A stretch of DNA of 64,000 bases from Nostoc sp. ATCC 43529 (GTDB taxonomy: Bacteria > Cyanobacteriota > Cyanobacteriia > Cyanobacteriales > Nostocaceae). This document shows, in pieces, positions 34,789 through 43,741 of the stretch. Each line of letters begins with the position of its first letter. Position 1 is the first letter of the stretch. The position numbers and the translations under genes are program-made. The stretch covers positions 116,857 through 180,856 of the forward strand of contig LWTK01000038.1 in NCBI GenBank assembly GCA_003326205.1. Direction: 5' to 3'. Under the pieces are notes generated by a model that searched no databases, was not told the origin of the DNA, and saw nothing but the letters and a program-made list of their open reading frames with translations.

Positions 34789-35319
34789 TTATTTTATTTT
34801 GGTTTTGAGATAATCTGCAATGTAGTTTCCATAGCGATCGCGCAACATTTGCTCCCTGAATTTGAATCCTAATGTTTTCCCTCTACAGTATGGAGATTTG
34901 CACAAGCACTCCAAGACAGCAATTGATTCATATTCAGTGGTTTCGTAGTCCCAGGTAATTTCTTCACCTGCTTCGATATCGCACAAAGCAACGAAGTCAT
35001 ATCCCCCAAACTGATTGTTCTTGACACCAGTATTTGCATAGCAAGAATGGTTAATGACTACAGCAGGCTCATCTAAGTTGACATGCAAATTAAAATCCAT
35101 CTGAAATGAATAAATTGTTCGTTGGGAAACTTCTTCAATTGGAATACCCACCACGACGGTTTCCCCTTTGACAAATTTCTTTCTAGCAAATACTCCTCGT
35201 CCTTTTGCTGTTTCCTGAATAGTCACATGAGAATTGAGCTTTGCAGCTGAAATAGACTCTATTGTACTCATAGATAAAGAATCACTGGATTTAAATTTCT
35301 TACGACTTTCAAGTTTCAA
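34789..35319 (-). CDS. SET domain protein
   Basis: A 176-aa protein with a complete SET methyltransferase core, the fold used for protein lysine methylation. Motifs: AKGRGVFARKKFVKGETVV (N-terminal SET), VINHSCYANTG (the NHS pseudoknot motif), GEEITWDYETTE (ELxxDY-like motif) and a cysteine cluster CLCKSPYCRG resembling the post-SET zinc site. SET proteins are mainly eukaryotic but occur sporadically in bacteria including cyanobacteria; substrates are mostly unknown. It may be a transferred gene. It is on the minus strand, 40 bases downstream of the EamA transporter gene, so a shared transcript is possible. Confidence 0.88.
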   Translation of the reverse strand: MKLESRKKFKSSDSLSMSTIESISAAKLNSHVTIQETAKGRGVFARKKFVKGETVVVGIPIEEVSQRTIYSFQMDFNLHVNLDEPAVVINHSCYANTGVKNNQFGGYDFVALCDIEAGEEITWDYETTEYESIAVLECLCKSPYCRGKTLGFKFREQMLRDRYGNYIADYLKTKIK

Positions 35320-35359
35320 ACTTGGTTGAATTAAATTTCACTTTCGACGTAAAAGTCTG

Positions 35360-36244
35360 TTAACTGCTGTGTACCTCGACTTTTGCTTCCGCCTCAATCT
35401 TTTCAGGACTTTGACTGAGAACTAGAGCAACTAAGACAAGAATCGCGCCAATTAAACCGCGTATTCCCAAATGCTCTCCAAGTAGCCAAAACGAGAAAAT
35501 TGTGGCGAACAATGGCTCAAGTGTATAAAGTAAAGCCGTTTCTTCCGCTGAAACCCATTGTTGTGCTAATGTTTGAAGCCAGATGACAGCAGCCGTCGCC
35601 AACACCCCTAAGTACAGAATCACTCCCCAGTGCTGCTGAATGACCTCAAATTGGTGAATAATTTGCGTGTTATTCCAAAGTAACCCTAACGCCGCAATGA
35701 ACAAAAGTTGAACACTGGTAAGTGTCAAGGTGGAGTGACGGGGCGCAACTCGGTCTAGGAAAATGATGTAACCTGCATAGATAAAAGCATCAACGAACAT
35801 CAACACATCGCCAATTCCTAGTTCTCCTCCTTCCCAAAACATCACACCAATACCAATCACAGCTACTCCAGCAGCTAGAAAAGCTTTCAACGGTACGCGC
35901 TGACCACTCAGCCATGCGAGCAACGGGACTATGAGTGCGTTCAAACTGCCGATGAATGCAGCCCGGTTTGCTGGTATAGTCTTTAGTGCAATTGTTTCTA
36001 TAGCTAAGAACAAGAACAGGAAAAGCCCCAGTACTGTACCATCACGAAATAAAACTGCGTTAAAATTACGTAAATTTACTGCTAAAACCGCAGCTGCTAT
36101 GAAAAAACGTGTAGCAATTAATGTACTTGGTGAAAGGCTGCTAACGATGTCTTTAATCAGTGGAAAAGTTGTAGCACTAATTACATTAACAAGGATAAGC
36201 AGCATTAATCCTTTAAAACGCAACGTATTTTCAATTTGCATCAA
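35360..36244 (-). CDS. EamA/DMT family transporter
   Basis: A 294-aa integral membrane protein with about ten hydrophobic helices arranged as two EamA repeats, typical of the drug/metabolite transporter superfamily. Features include the N-terminal ISATTFPLIKDIVSSLSPS and the C-terminal repeat with EETALLYTLEPLFATIFSFW followed by GEHLGIRGLIGAILVL. These carriers export or import amino acids, nucleosides or other small molecules; the substrate is not predictable here. It is followed at 40 bases by the SET protein gene. Confidence 0.9.
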   Translation of the reverse strand: MMQIENTLRFKGLMLLILVNVISATTFPLIKDIVSSLSPSTLIATRFFIAAAVLAVNLRNFNAVLFRDGTVLGLFLFLFLAIETIALKTIPANRAAFIGSLNALIVPLLAWLSGQRVPLKAFLAAGVAVIGIGVMFWEGGELGIGDVLMFVDAFIYAGYIIFLDRVAPRHSTLTLTSVQLLFIAALGLLWNNTQIIHQFEVIQQHWGVILYLGVLATAAVIWLQTLAQQWVSAEETALLYTLEPLFATIFSFWLLGEHLGIRGLIGAILVLVALVLSQSPEKIEAEAKVEVHSS

Positions 36245-36710
36245 ACCATTTGATTAAATAATATTTCCATAAATCCATTTTCAGTTGGGGAAGTTGTAGT
36301 AATGTGACTTTCACAATTTCATGTTTTTTCGATGTTGCAACTAAAATTAATTCCATCCAAATTTTATCATTTGTTATGCAATATTTAAGATTTGTAACTA
36401 AAAAATTTTATAGTCACAAAAATTCTGTCAGCGAGAAAGTAAGTCCGCACAATAAAACCAAACTATGTAAAGAAAAATAATAAAGCTAAAACCCTTGCCT
36501 ATTGCTAACTTGCTTATTGTCTATTAATTTATTTCAACTACAAATTTTAATGCCGACTTAACTGAGGTAGCAGTAAAATAATTCTAAATGCCAGTAGACC
36601 GTAGACCGAAAAGTTTTGCGTTAACATACTCCTAACATTGAAAAATCAAGTATAAGCACAGTTAATAAATATATTTAGTTTAAATAACTAAATTTTACTG
36701 GGAGATAACT
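36245..36710. other. Divergent intergenic region
   Basis: 466 AT-rich bases between the starts of the EamA and Opu-type genes. I see no gene, repeat or riboswitch-like structure; it should hold both promoters. Confidence 0.5.
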
Positions 36711-38258
36711 TTGTTTTCTAACCGATATCTGATAGAAATTATCCTCCGCACCGGAGAACATTTAATATTAGTTGTAATTGCAATGGTGGTGGCGGTATCC
36801 ATTGGCATTCCTTTAGGTATTTTCATTACTCGCCAACCGAAACTCGCCCAACCTATTATCGGTGTAAGTAACGCCATTCAAACTATTCCCAGTTTAGCTA
36901 TCTTTGGCTTTTTGATTTGGGTACCATTTCTGGGAGGAATCGGCAAAATTCCTGCTATTGTTGCCTTAATTCTTTATGCTTTGCTCCCGGTAATTCGCAA
37001 CACTTATATCGGTATTAATGGTGTTGAGCCGGCAATTCGAGAGGCGGGAAGAGGGATGGGAATGACAGACCGCCAATTACTATTTCAAGTAGAAATTCCC
37101 TTAGCTTTAGGTGTGATTTTGGCAGGAGTTAGGGTTGCAACAGTTATTTCTGTGGGAATTGCTACCATTGCGTCTGCAATTGGCGGTGGTGGGTTGGGGG
37201 TGTTTATTTTTCGAGGGATTGCTACCCTGAATAATCAGTTAATTTTAGCTGGAGCGATACCGGCCACTTTGATTGCGTTAAGTGCGGATTTTACCTTGGG
37301 ATGGTTAGAAAAAAATCTGACACAGCAAAGAGAAAAAAGTTTTAGTTTTAATCGTCAAACTGCCGTTTATTTGGCTATATTAGCGTTACTTATTGGAGGG
37401 TTAATTGGCTTTACCTATTGGCTGACACCACCAACAATTATTATTGGTTCCAAAAATTTCACTGAACAAGTTATTTTAGGAGAATTACTGGCTCAACAAA
37501 TTGAATCCCATACTAAATTAAGGGTTGATAGACGCTTAAATTTAGGTGGAACTTTTATCTGTCATGAAGCCGTAAAAGCAGGTCAAATTGCTGGATATGT
37601 AGAATATACTGGAACGAGTTTTACATCTATTTTAAAACAAAAACCTATTAATAATCCGCAAATAGTCTATCAAAAAGTTAAACAAGATTACGATCAGAAA
37701 TTTCAATTAGAAGTCATGCAGCCTTTGGGAGTGAACAGTACCTACGCCATGATTATTCGAGGTGAAGATGCTAAACGTTTGCAAATCAAAACTCTTTCTC
37801 AAGCAGCTAAATATACTCCTCAATGGCGAGCAGGATTTGGGTATGAATTTATCGCACGAGAAGATGGCTACCCAGGTTTAGCTAAGACTTATGGCTTCAA
37901 GTTTAGTAATCCTCCTCAACAAATGGAGTTAGGATTAATGTATAAATCCTTAGCAGAAAAAAAAGTAGATATAATCGCAGCAAATTCTACTGATGCCTTG
38001 ATTCCTGTTCTCAAGTTAGTCATTTTGGAAGATGACAAGCGATATTTTCCTCCCTATGAAGCTATCCCCGTGTTCAATCAAGCAACACTGAAAAAATATC
38101 CAGAACTAAGAGTAGCTGTTAGTCAACTAGCTGGTTTAATTTCAACTGAAGAAATCCAAAAGATGAATTATCAAGTGGATAATCAATCTGTTCCTGTTGA
38201 GCAAGTTGTTAGTGATTGGCTGAAGTCTAAAAAACTGATAAATGAAATGGGAACGTAA
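36711..38258 (+). CDS. Glycine betaine/choline-type ABC transporter permease fused to binding protein
   Basis: A 515-aa fusion of an OpuBB/ProW-like permease and an OpuBC/ProX-like substrate-binding domain. Residues ~1-235 carry six membrane helices and the ATPase-contact loop EAGRGMGMTDRQLLFQVEIP. The rest starts at TIIIGSKNFTEQVILGELLA and continues to the end with typical binding-protein motifs (GYVEYTGTSF, DIIAANSTDALIP). The fused binding domain sits on the outer face, so uptake of an osmolyte such as glycine betaine or a related quaternary amine is likely. Translation starts with TTG at 36711 behind GGGAGAT. No ATPase gene lies next to it in this window, so the partner must be encoded elsewhere. 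Confidence 0.92.
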   Translation: MFSNRYLIEIILRTGEHLILVVIAMVVAVSIGIPLGIFITRQPKLAQPIIGVSNAIQTIPSLAIFGFLIWVPFLGGIGKIPAIVALILYALLPVIRNTYIGINGVEPAIREAGRGMGMTDRQLLFQVEIPLALGVILAGVRVATVISVGIATIASAIGGGGLGVFIFRGIATLNNQLILAGAIPATLIALSADFTLGWLEKNLTQQREKSFSFNRQTAVYLAILALLIGGLIGFTYWLTPPTIIIGSKNFTEQVILGELLAQQIESHTKLRVDRRLNLGGTFICHEAVKAGQIAGYVEYTGTSFTSILKQKPINNPQIVYQKVKQDYDQKFQLEVMQPLGVNSTYAMIIRGEDAKRLQIKTLSQAAKYTPQWRAGFGYEFIAREDGYPGLAKTYGFKFSNPPQQMELGLMYKSLAEKKVDIIAANSTDALIPVLKLVILEDDKRYFPPYEAIPVFNQATLKKYPELRVAVSQLAGLISTEEIQKMNYQVDNQSVPVEQVVSDWLKSKKLINEMGT

Positions 38259-38332
38259 GACTTATATTTTATTTTTTAGACTAAAATGGAAATGACAGTT
38301 ACAATTTAAGATTAATAGTCAAAAAAAGTTAA

Positions 38333-38740
38333 ATGGCTAGGGATCGCTTTCACAATGGAGTTAGAAATGCTCTAGAGAAAGAAGGGTGGACAATTACAGC
38401 TGACCCTTATCAAGTAAGCGTTGGAGATGTAGATTTTGAAATCGACCTAGCAGCTGAAATGTTAGCTGCTGAACGAGCAGGGGAAAAAATTGCTGTAGAA
38501 ATCAAAAGCTTTATTGGAGGGTCAAATGTTTCAGAATTTCATACAGCTCTAGGACAGTTTCTTAACTATAAATTTGCTCTTGAAGAATTTGATCCGCAAA
38601 GAAAACTTTATCTGGCTGTTCCGGACTCAATTTATCAATCGTTTTTTCAACGTCGTTTTACACAATCAGTAATCAAGAGAATTAAAATTAATCTAGTTAT
38701 TTATGATGAAAAAGAGGAGAAAATTGTTCAATGGCAGTAG
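38333..38740 (+). CDS. XisH family protein
   Basis: A 135-aa protein of the XisH family, first described as needed with XisI for excision of the fdxN element in Anabaena heterocysts and since found in many copies across cyanobacteria. It has a nuclease-fold (PD-(D/E)XK-like) pattern: DVDFEIDLAAEML, KIAVEIKSFIGGSNVSEFH and FLNYKFALEEF. The start ATG 38333 gives MARDRFHNGVRNALEKEGW, the usual N-terminus. It overlaps xisI by 10 bases, so the two are translated together. No excision element boundaries or recombinase are visible here, so this copy is probably one of the many stand-alone pairs of unknown role. Confidence 0.93.
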   Translation: MARDRFHNGVRNALEKEGWTITADPYQVSVGDVDFEIDLAAEMLAAERAGEKIAVEIKSFIGGSNVSEFHTALGQFLNYKFALEEFDPQRKLYLAVPDSIYQSFFQRRFTQSVIKRIKINLVIYDEKEEKIVQWQ

Positions 38741-39063
38741 AACAATATCGTCAAATCATCCAGAATTTAATTTTAGAGCGATCGCAGAGTCAATTTTACC
38801 CAGAGGAAATTGAGACTCAAGCCATTTTGGATACTGAGCGCGACCACTACCTTCTATTACATACTGGTTGGCGCAATAATCATCGGACACATGGATGTAG
38901 TATCCACCTTGATATCAAAGACGGGAAAATCTGGATACAGCATGATGGTACTGAAGTCGGCATTGCTACACTACTGTTGGAACGAGGTATACCCAAAGAA
39001 GATATAGTATTAGCATTTCACTCCCCTTATATGCGCCAATTTACTGAATTTGCTACCCATTAA
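38731..39063 (+). CDS. XisI family protein
   Basis: A 110-aa XisI family protein and the fixed partner of XisH. Typical segments: MAVEQYRQIIQNLILERSQS, DTERDHYLLLHTGWRNNHR, CSIHLDIKDGKIWIQHDGTE and GIATLLLERGIPKEDIVLAFH. The ATG at 38731 lies inside the last codons of xisH (overlap 38731-38740). XisH/XisI pairs are copy-rich in Nostocales, and their layout resembles a two-gene module of nuclease-like and partner protein. A toxin/antitoxin-like role has not been shown. Confidence 0.93.
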   Translation: MAVEQYRQIIQNLILERSQSQFYPEEIETQAILDTERDHYLLLHTGWRNNHRTHGCSIHLDIKDGKIWIQHDGTEVGIATLLLERGIPKEDIVLAFHSPYMRQFTEFATH

Positions 39064-39076
39064 TGTTATTAATCGC

Positions 39077-40435
39077 TCATAGTTTTTCCTGAATCTGCTC
39101 GAATACCCAATTGGGAATGGCATGTTCTTTTTCGTAAACATAGTTATATTTTTGTTCTATTTTTTGCCAATCAATTGTAGTGTCTGATAAAATTTCTTGA
39201 GCAAATATATCCAAGGCTTTACCTGATAGGTTTTTCTCAAAACATTTTTTCATCATCAAACGACTTTCATCAATTTCGCCAATACATTCAAAAGGCGTAT
39301 GCTGCGACAAGCCAAGCATTTCTCGATAAATAGGTAGTAAATCTGCATCATCAAATAGATTTGCTTGAAAAACTGCATCCACAATATCCTGTTTGAAAAA
39401 AGCCATTAAGCCTAACCAAACATAGGCGCATTTCGGGCATTTTTTACACCAAGGCTTTTGAATATTACAGGAATGGATTTTTGGTAGAACTTCGGGATAT
39501 TTACTAAAGTTTTGAAAGATTCGATAGTCGTAGATGGGTTGTAAGAGACTGAAATATTTAAAGTTAGATAAGAGATTTTCTCGAATAAATATGTCTAAAA
39601 TTTGTTCAGCCTCAAAACCTTTACCCCATTGATGGTTAACTTCTCTACCTAAATCTTCCCAAAACAAATTTCCAGTATTTGCACTTTTCTCATGAGCAAG
39701 AGATAAGTAATTGTATCCGCCATCGAGCATGAGAAATAAGGATTCAAAGATAGAAACTGGAGTTTCGGGTGCAGTTATTCCTGAATTTTTGGGAAAATAT
39801 AATTGCAGAAAGGAATAGTCAATAAAATCATCGTAAATCGAGATTTTATAATTTTTAACTGGATGAACGTGTTGTAGGACTTTACTAATTAAGTTATGCT
39901 GAATATCAGCTTTACCATAAACACTATGGGAATATTGCATTGAGGCAAAAGCAATACCTGATTCTTCTAAGATTTTCATGGCGAGAATACTATCTTTGCC
40001 TCCGCCACAACCAGCGAGGATGGTAGAATTATCTCCTAATATAGGAACAGGATTACTTGCTGCTAAACTAGGCTGTGAATAGATAATTTCTGGTTGCTGA
40101 TAATCGGTAATTTGATTTTCATACCAATGTTGAGCAAATACGCCTTGGTATATTTTGGTAAATAACTCTAAAACTGGCTTTGCTAAATGTTCAGCAATTC
40201 TAGAAATATCATAGTATTTAGGGAATAACGAACATAATTTCATGCCTTCAAATAAGGCAATATGAGCAGCAATACATTCGATTAATTGTTGAGAATATTT
40301 TTCCTGAAGTGCGGAAAAAGATATATCGTGATAAAAAACTTTGGTGGAAAATTTAAATTTATCTGCACTGTATATTATGTCTAAATGATGTTCGTGAATT
40401 AGCAACTCATCTATTTTAATAACTTCTATTTTCAT
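39077..40435 (-). CDS. PP-loop protein resembling MurL (UDP-MurNAc-L-Ala-L-Glu epimerase)
   Basis: A 452-aa protein with a PP-loop-like ATP-binding motif CGGGKDSILAMKILEES at about residues 141-157 and a cysteine cluster KPWCKKCPKCAYVW (~320-333). The overall plan (long N-terminal helical region, GGGKDS, then ANTGNLFWEDLGREVNHQWG and the cysteine cluster) recalls MurL, the ATP-dependent epimerase that makes the D-glutamate residue in peptidoglycan of Xanthomonas. The match is by memory and not tested. Other PP-loop enzymes (sulfur transfer, amide formation) are alternatives. It lies 104 bases downstream of the decarboxylase gene on the same strand, so the two may work together. Confidence 0.55.
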   Translation of the reverse strand: MKIEVIKIDELLIHEHHLDIIYSADKFKFSTKVFYHDISFSALQEKYSQQLIECIAAHIALFEGMKLCSLFPKYYDISRIAEHLAKPVLELFTKIYQGVFAQHWYENQITDYQQPEIIYSQPSLAASNPVPILGDNSTILAGCGGGKDSILAMKILEESGIAFASMQYSHSVYGKADIQHNLISKVLQHVHPVKNYKISIYDDFIDYSFLQLYFPKNSGITAPETPVSIFESLFLMLDGGYNYLSLAHEKSANTGNLFWEDLGREVNHQWGKGFEAEQILDIFIRENLLSNFKYFSLLQPIYDYRIFQNFSKYPEVLPKIHSCNIQKPWCKKCPKCAYVWLGLMAFFKQDIVDAVFQANLFDDADLLPIYREMLGLSQHTPFECIGEIDESRLMMKKCFEKNLSGKALDIFAQEILSDTTIDWQKIEQKYNYVYEKEHAIPNWVFEQIQEKL

Positions 40436-40539
40436 TAGTTTTGTAAACCCCTGTTAATAAGTAGCGATCGCTCCTACTAAAATTAAATCAGTAAAGGCGA
40501 TCGCTGCTCCAATCTTTCTAAATTTTGCCAGCCGAAATT

Positions 40540-42822
40540 CTACTCTATTTCGTCTTGAATGTCATCAATCACCTTTAAAATTGATTCGCGAATTATTCCT
40601 TCCAAAACATCAATAAACGAACCTTCAGCCGTTTCAGTTGTCCAAGGATTTTGGACTACAGTCCGAATAACAGTAATTGGTTCATCTGGTTCGCCAGTGA
40701 CGCCTAAACGCTGCTTGTAGTGTTCAATAAAATAAGAACCATAAGCTTCGGCGGTGAAATCTGTGGTACTAACAATCATGGGATAATTGTTAATATCATC
40801 TCCCTCATCAATACTGAGGTTTTCATAATACCGTTTATTGAGCAGGTTCGCATTCTTTAAGCTAGTATTGAGCTTACCATCAATTTTGAAATTGAAAGCA
40901 TAGATCAAGATGTTTAAATCAGGCCCTAATTCTTCAAGTGCGGCCATAGCTTCTTCATCTTGCTTAATGTCTTCATTCGTTCTCCCATCCACTCTTTCTC
41001 GAATGAATTTAATTTTGTCTGCTTCTGTATCTCCCGGAATAGAATCTGGAATTAACGTTAGAGGAACAATAGTAAACGGATCTTCCTCTTTAGCCATACA
41101 CAACAGTCGAGCGTAGAGTTTATCACCCGTGAACAGAGCCTCACCCAAAATCCTACCATACCCATCTTTGGTGGGTCGAATGATGCGATGGCTCAAATAT
41201 ACCGCCGCCGGAGCCGCACCTGGTTTAGATCCCTCAATTCCATAAATCCCAATGGTTGGTTCTGCTTCTCCATGAAAAACGTAGGGAGCAACGAAGGTAA
41301 CTAAGTTCCGCATCGCTGAGTTACGATAACACAACGCTCCTGCTGGATAGGGAATGTAACCTGATTTATGGGGATCGACGGTAATGGAGTCAGCTTGGGA
41401 AAGCGCTGCGAATTGTTCCTCTACATAAGCACTCAAAGGACAAATTGAGAGGTCTGCATCTTTGGGAGAGGGTAAATAATAATCTGCGTCAGTACGTAAT
41501 AAAGTAGCGAAATATCCTCCCCAAGCAGCATCAGCATGAACGGTGAATTGCAATCCTTTTTGGTTGAATTCCTCTCGTAGTTCTAGAATTTTTTTGAGAG
41601 GATCGACCGCGCTTTCTTCAGTAGTTCCGATAACTGCAACGACGGTATAAACAGGAATTTTGTTGTCTAGGCAATATTGTAAATCTTCTCGGAGACTATA
41701 ACCTTTGAGTCCATCTTGTATTGGTTCAGCTTTAGGAGCTTTAAGAGGATCGATTCTCATTCTGCCGTGTTCATCTACTTCCACATCAACCATGTGGGAA
41801 GCTCCGATTCCTAAAATGGCGGCTGCTTTGGGGAATGAGTAATGTTTAGTTCCTGGTACAAAAAAGACGGGAGATGCAACTTCTTGCAAATAACGCTTGG
41901 AAAATTCTTGTATGCCTAAATCTTGCAATGAATACTTGGATAAGGCAGCAGATAATATGGTTGAGGCTTTACTTTCATCAACGCCTTGACTAACTAATTG
42001 CTTGGTAATTTGCGTCGATAAAGCTAGGATATCGTCAACTTTGAGGTTTAAAAGTTGCCAAGTATCGAGCTTGATTAATTGTTGCTCTGTCCAAGTTTGA
42101 GAAGTTGGTGAATAGGCGTTTATCTTAATTTGTTCTGCTATCTTCACCAAGTTTTCATCGTGTAACAAGGCTTCTTTGATGGAAATCGGATAGAATTTCA
42201 GATTTCTCGCTGACCAAATAGCTTCAATGTTTGCAACCGTTCCCCCGCAAGTGATGTGTCCCCACGCTCGCAATTCATCAGTTTCATTTTCCTGTGGTGG
42301 AACGTAGTACCCTAACATTCGGCAAAGATCGTCACCTACCTGAATTTCTAATTTTGTGGTGACTGTGGAAGCTTCAAAAGCCACATTATTAGCGTTGTAC
42401 AACATTCCCGCAAAGTAGCCAATCACCGAAGGAATGGTTGAATCCCAACCCATGTGTCCTTGATAGCGCATACTGAAAAAGGGAACGGATTTTTTCAGTT
42501 CGTCTAACAAGTGGTCATAACCATCTTCAATGAGATGAACCGCTCGTTGATAGTCTGGCGATTGCTTGATTTCTTCTGTAATATGGCAAGGATCGTCAGG
42601 AAAATAACTATTTCTCCACTGAGCCTGAGAATCGATGGCTTTTGATATCAAGCCTTTGAGGAGTTCGAGGTTTTCTGCTTTGGGCCCTAAAAACCATGCT
42701 TCTACCGATCTTGAGCCAGTTGTCTGTAAACTTAGGTTGTCTGGTTTTTTCAAAGACTCTTGAATACGGTGTGTTGCTTTTTCAAAGGCTTTGCTGGAAG
42801 TTTCTCTCGGAGTTGTTATCAA
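40540..42822 (-). CDS. Large PLP-dependent decarboxylase, tyrosine decarboxylase-like
   Basis: A 760-aa group II amino-acid decarboxylase. Resemblance to bacterial tyrosine decarboxylases is strong in the N-terminal half: EAWFLGPKAENLELLKGL, SMRYQGHMGWDSTIPS, NNVAFEASTVTTKLE and WGHITCGGTVANIEAIWSAR. The PLP lysine is in TVDPHKSGYIPYPAG, with the upstream VHADAAWGG containing the Asp that pairs with the cofactor nitrogen. It is over 100 residues longer than the Enterococcus enzyme, with an extra C-terminal part. Substrate (Tyr, Glu, Asp or other) cannot be assigned. It precedes the MurL-like gene on the same strand. Confidence 0.88.
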   Translation of the reverse strand: MITTPRETSSKAFEKATHRIQESLKKPDNLSLQTTGSRSVEAWFLGPKAENLELLKGLISKAIDSQAQWRNSYFPDDPCHITEEIKQSPDYQRAVHLIEDGYDHLLDELKKSVPFFSMRYQGHMGWDSTIPSVIGYFAGMLYNANNVAFEASTVTTKLEIQVGDDLCRMLGYYVPPQENETDELRAWGHITCGGTVANIEAIWSARNLKFYPISIKEALLHDENLVKIAEQIKINAYSPTSQTWTEQQLIKLDTWQLLNLKVDDILALSTQITKQLVSQGVDESKASTILSAALSKYSLQDLGIQEFSKRYLQEVASPVFFVPGTKHYSFPKAAAILGIGASHMVDVEVDEHGRMRIDPLKAPKAEPIQDGLKGYSLREDLQYCLDNKIPVYTVVAVIGTTEESAVDPLKKILELREEFNQKGLQFTVHADAAWGGYFATLLRTDADYYLPSPKDADLSICPLSAYVEEQFAALSQADSITVDPHKSGYIPYPAGALCYRNSAMRNLVTFVAPYVFHGEAEPTIGIYGIEGSKPGAAPAAVYLSHRIIRPTKDGYGRILGEALFTGDKLYARLLCMAKEEDPFTIVPLTLIPDSIPGDTEADKIKFIRERVDGRTNEDIKQDEEAMAALEELGPDLNILIYAFNFKIDGKLNTSLKNANLLNKRYYENLSIDEGDDINNYPMIVSTTDFTAEAYGSYFIEHYKQRLGVTGEPDEPITVIRTVVQNPWTTETAEGSFIDVLEGIIRESILKVIDDIQDEIE

Positions 42823-43167
42823 AATTTTCTCCTTGTAAAATCAAACAGATTCAGTTTGAACAAGTTGTTTATCAAAAAATTCCAAAACCAGCAGTGCGCC
42901 AATGTCTAATAACAAGGTCGCTTGGGGTTTATGTATCACTGCCAGTATGGTTGATATGATGTTAATACAACTGTGAAAACCTCTACTCAGACTTTAATAA
43001 TCTTAATAATCATTTACAAGTAGCGTCTGTTATTTTTGGGCTTAAAACTTTTCAAACATCCTCTTAGCTCATTGCTGAAAAGCAATATACCCGACTTAAA
43101 AAAATCGGGTATTTGTCATAGGCTACAGTGGGTAGCACAGTTAGTTCTTTCTAATTTTGTATTGCCA
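42823..43167. other. Intergenic region with small stem-loop
   Basis: 345 bases between the end of the DUF427 gene and the start of the decarboxylase gene. An 8-base perfect hairpin ATACCCGA (43087-43094) / TCGGGTAT (43105-43112) lies 55 bases after the DUF427 stop; its A/T run is in the loop, so it is not a textbook terminator. Nothing else seen. Confidence 0.5.
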
Positions 43168-43665
43168 TTACCACCACATTGTTCCGGGACTACCTTTAAA
43201 TGGGCCGACGATATCAGCAGTAATCCATCCCCCATAAAAATCACCAGGTTGAGGTGTTACTAGCTCATCATTGACATAGCAAGCATCCATTAAATTGGCA
43301 ATAAAACCATAGTATTTTTCAATGGAAACAAAATCAGGGGTGGGGTCAAAATATCGCCAAGCTGCATATTTTAAATACTTCTCACCAACTTTGACATCAT
43401 AATATTCATATCGACCTTTCCATTCACACAAGCCTTTTTTAGGCGTTTCGATTAGATGTTCTAGTTTAATGTCTTCAGGGGGAAAGTAATAGGTAGGAGG
43501 ATGGCTTGTTTCTAAGACTCTTTTACCTTTGTTAGTTTCGGCCAAAACAATACCATTACAAATTACCCGCAGATGTTTGTTAGTATCTTCTAAAATAGCT
43601 GGGCGCGGATAATCCCAGACTGATTCTTGACCGGGTTGTGGGGGAATAGGATTTGGTTTCATCAT
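43168..43665 (-). CDS. DUF427 domain protein
   Basis: A 165-aa protein of the DUF427 family, a small beta-rich fold. Typical features: VWDYPRPAILEDTNKHLRV at the start, then VLETSHPPTYYFPPED, KGLCEWKGRYEYYDV and AAWRYFDPTPDF. Family members are common in cyanobacteria, actinobacteria and fungi, and no function is settled. The ending GGWITADIVGPFKGSPGTMWW is normal for the long form. It stands alone, downstream of a nested repeat region. Confidence 0.9.
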   Translation of the reverse strand: MMKPNPIPPQPGQESVWDYPRPAILEDTNKHLRVICNGIVLAETNKGKRVLETSHPPTYYFPPEDIKLEHLIETPKKGLCEWKGRYEYYDVKVGEKYLKYAAWRYFDPTPDFVSIEKYYGFIANLMDACYVNDELVTPQPGDFYGGWITADIVGPFKGSPGTMWW

Positions 43666-43741
43666 AAATATCTTGTACTATTTTTAATCAGAATGATGAT
43701 AGGCTTTTGAGTTTCATCTCAAATCAGAAAACTATTTTTCT

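Noticed and set aside
38333..39063. Evidence for a developmentally excised element around xisH/xisI
   Set aside because: No recombinase gene or flanking direct repeats are visible; these pairs are common outside such elements.
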